A stretch of DNA of 5,280 nucleotides from NCBI GenBank assembly GCA_021810725.1, contig JAJZIE010000183.1:1-5280 (forward strand). The letters run 5' to 3'. The number at the start of each line of letters is the position of its first letter. The first letter of the stretch is position 1. Made by a program: the position numbers and the translations under genes. This DNA is from Bacillota bacterium. Lineage in GTDB: Bacteria; Bacillota; Sulfobacillia; JAJZYS01; JAJYTV01. Shown in pieces: positions 3,987 through 5,280 of this stretch. The notes below the pieces were generated by a model that was given only the letters and a program-made list of their open reading frames with translations, was not told where the DNA came from and made no database searches.

Positions 3987-5280
3987 ATGAGATCGAGGTT
4001 TACCTGGGCACCCATTGTCGGCGGTCTTGCGATGAGTGCCAGCTTCGCGCTTGCCGTGCCTGCGGTAGCGGCGACCAACACCGGCCAGGCGATGACGTTT
4101 GAGGCCACCGCCTACGCACCGACGGCCCAGGACAACTACCCGTACGGGGCAGTCGACTTTTATGGGAGGCCGCTGACCAAGGGCGACATCGCTGTCGACC
4201 CGAGTGTGATCCCTCTCAAGTCCTGCCTGCTGATCACGGGTTACCAGTCGCCCTATCTGCCTTCCGGCGGGTTCATCGGCGAAGCGGATGACGAAGGCGG
4301 CGCGATCAAGGGCAGGCACGTGGACATCTACATCAACGCCTCTGAATCGCAGGTCAACAACTTCGGCATTCAGAGCGTGAAGGTCACGGTGCTGGGCAAG
4401 GCCACAAACCCCTCGGCGGCTGGAACCGCGGCCTGCGCGGGTTACGAGAACGGGCAATCCTCCACGGCTTCGGGCGGCACGACCGGTTCGACGCAGCCCT
4501 CGACTGGCAACAGCGGTGCCGGCTCCAACCAGTCCGCGCCGACCACGACCGGTTCATCCGGTTCGACCGGGTCAACTTCCTCCAGCGGCGCGACCTCCTC
4601 TTCCTCGACCGCATCGTCGTTCGGGGCCTCCGCGGCGAAGCTCGCCGAAGGAGAGGTGGGCATGCCCTTCGTGTGGGGCGGCACCTCGCCCGCGGGCTTC
4701 GACAGCTCGGGCCTCACGCAGTGGATCTTCAACCACCTCGGGGTGCAGCTGCCTCGACTCTCGGCACAGCAGTACCGGGCGACGACGCGGATCAGCAAGA
4801 CCGAGCTCCAGCCTGGCGACCTGGTCTTCTTCCAGACCTACAAGGCGGGGCCGTCCTTCGGCGGCGTCTACGTCGGCAGCTATGACGGTATCCAGCACGC
4901 GTTCATCGCGGCCAACAACCGCAGCGTGGGCGTGGTGGTCAACAACCTCGACAGCGCCAAGTGGACCCGCCTCTACTATGGCGCCGGTCGGGTAACGCAG
5001 CCGTCCGGCTCCTCGGCCCCGACGCAAGCGGCTTCTGACAGCGGCTCGGCCTCCGTGTCGTCGGCCGCGCCGTCCTCGAGCACGTCGTCCGTGGGGGCCG
5101 CCGCAGTGAAGCTCGCCCTGGCGGAAGTGGGCAGGCCCTATGTGTGGGGCGGCACCTCGCCCTCGGGCTTCGACTGCTCGGGCCTCGTGCAGTGGGTCTA
5201 CAACCACCTCGGCGTGCAGCTGCCGCGTCTCTCGGGCCAGCAGTACCGGGCGACGACCCGGATGACGAAGGCGCAGCTCC
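3987..5280 (+). CDS. Secreted 3D-domain protein with tandem NlpC/P60 domains (partial)
   Basis: The frame is open from ATG 3987 to the window end (431 codons seen, C-terminus missing). A signal peptide (RSRF, hydrophobic core about 7-24, cleavage near AVA-A at 28/29) sends it to the cell wall. Residues 37-138 form a 3D domain with its three conserved Asp: AVDP (Asp71), EADDEGGAIKG (Asp101/102) and HVDIY (Asp113). This fold is found in wall hydrolases and MltA-type lytic transglycosylases. A Ser/Thr/Gly linker (about 155-212) leads to NlpC/P60 copy 1 (about 215-336), which keeps WGG and GDLVFF but has FDSSGL, with Ser240 in place of the catalytic Cys, and SFGGVYVG, with Phe291 in place of the catalytic His; His304 remains. 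A second linker (338-369) leads to copy 2 (372 onward), which has the intact FDCSGL with Cys397. NlpC/P60 enzymes cut peptide stems of peptidoglycan, usually at D-Glu-meso-DAP. Copy 2 is the likely enzyme, and copy 1 a wall-binding or regulatory pseudo-domain. The gene is controlled by the upstream c-di-AMP riboswitch. Confidence 0.9.
   Translation, partial: MRSRFTWAPIVGGLAMSASFALAVPAVAATNTGQAMTFEATAYAPTAQDNYPYGAVDFYGRPLTKGDIAVDPSVIPLKSCLLITGYQSPYLPSGGFIGEADDEGGAIKGRHVDIYINASESQVNNFGIQSVKVTVLGKATNPSAAGTAACAGYENGQSSTASGGTTGSTQPSTGNSGAGSNQSAPTTTGSSGSTGSTSSSGATSSSSTASSFGASAAKLAEGEVGMPFVWGGTSPAGFDSSGLTQWIFNHLGVQLPRLSAQQYRATTRISKTELQPGDLVFFQTYKAGPSFGGVYVGSYDGIQHAFIAANNRSVGVVVNNLDSAKWTRLYYGAGRVTQPSGSSAPTQAASDSGSASVSSAAPSSSTSSVGAAAVKLALAEVGRPYVWGGTSPSGFDCSGLVQWVYNHLGVQLPRLSGQQYRATTRMTKAQL
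4629..4808 (+). repeat. Tandem domain duplication, copy 1 (471-nt period)
   Basis: Positions 4629-4808 (residues 215-274) correspond to 5100-5279 (residues 372-431) at a constant offset of 471 bases without gaps. By hand count 44 of 60 residues are identical. DNA identity is also high, including the exact 20-base block CAGCAGTACCGGGCGACGAC at 4767-4786 and 5238-5257. The duplicated unit is one NlpC/P60 domain plus its linker (157 codons). Confidence 0.9.
5100..5280 (+). repeat. Tandem domain duplication, copy 2 (cut by window end)
   Basis: This is the second copy of the NlpC/P60-coding repeat, offset 471 bases from copy 1. It carries TGC (Cys397) at 5175-5177 where copy 1 has AGC (Ser240) at 4704-4706. 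The rest of the domain, with the catalytic His, lies beyond the window. Confidence 0.9.

Noticed and set aside
3912..4457. Minus-strand open frame across the riboswitch and 3D domain
   Set aside because: It overlaps a conserved riboswitch and a clear plus-strand domain; no family is recognisable.
4572..5207. Minus-strand open frame (211 codons) opposite the NlpC/P60 gene
   Set aside because: Its apparent internal repeats simply mirror the tandem duplication on the plus strand.

Overview
This is a GC-rich stretch (roughly 60% G+C or more by eye). It probably comes from a Gram-positive, high-GC member of the Bacillota, of the Alicyclobacillus/Kyrpidia/Sulfobacillus kind. The evidence is an exported protein with a 3D domain and NlpC/P60 domains behind a c-di-AMP (ydaO/yuaA-type) riboswitch, Bacillus-like Shine-Dalgarno sequences and a TTG start. 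The exact genus cannot be fixed from this window.

Layout. Positions 1-226 hold the decayed, truncated middle of a DDE transposase on the minus strand. It is followed by a perfect 20-bp inverted repeat (244-289) and a short non-coding stretch. A complete MFS transporter gene (506-1711, +) starts at TTG, with its ribosome binding site inside a small hairpin. It ends before two adjacent hairpins (1768-1829). Next, on the minus strand, lies the C-terminal remnant of an Asp-box/YCF48-like beta-propeller protein (recognisable at 1837-1992). A complete threonine synthase gene (2225-3445, +) follows. After it comes about 400 bases without a gene, containing several strong hairpins, one of them terminator-like (3567-3604).

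The most informative part is 3820-5280. A sigma-A-like promoter (3820-3849) lies immediately upstream of a well-conserved c-di-AMP riboswitch (about 3852-3968). Only a few bases separate the aptamer from the ribosome binding site of a secreted cell-wall protein (3987 to beyond the window end). That protein has a signal peptide, a 3D domain, a Ser/Thr/Gly linker, a first NlpC/P60 domain, a second linker and a second NlpC/P60 domain. The first NlpC/P60 copy has lost its catalytic Cys (now Ser240) and catalytic His (now Phe291), while the second keeps its Cys (Cys397). The two copies are a 471-nt tandem duplication.

How the genes relate. The transporter, threonine synthase and cell-wall gene look like separate transcription units, with no operon-type spacing. 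The transposase fragment and the Asp-box remnant suggest a region that has seen rearrangement. The main biological story is c-di-AMP control of a wall-remodelling enzyme that carries an internal pseudo-peptidase domain.
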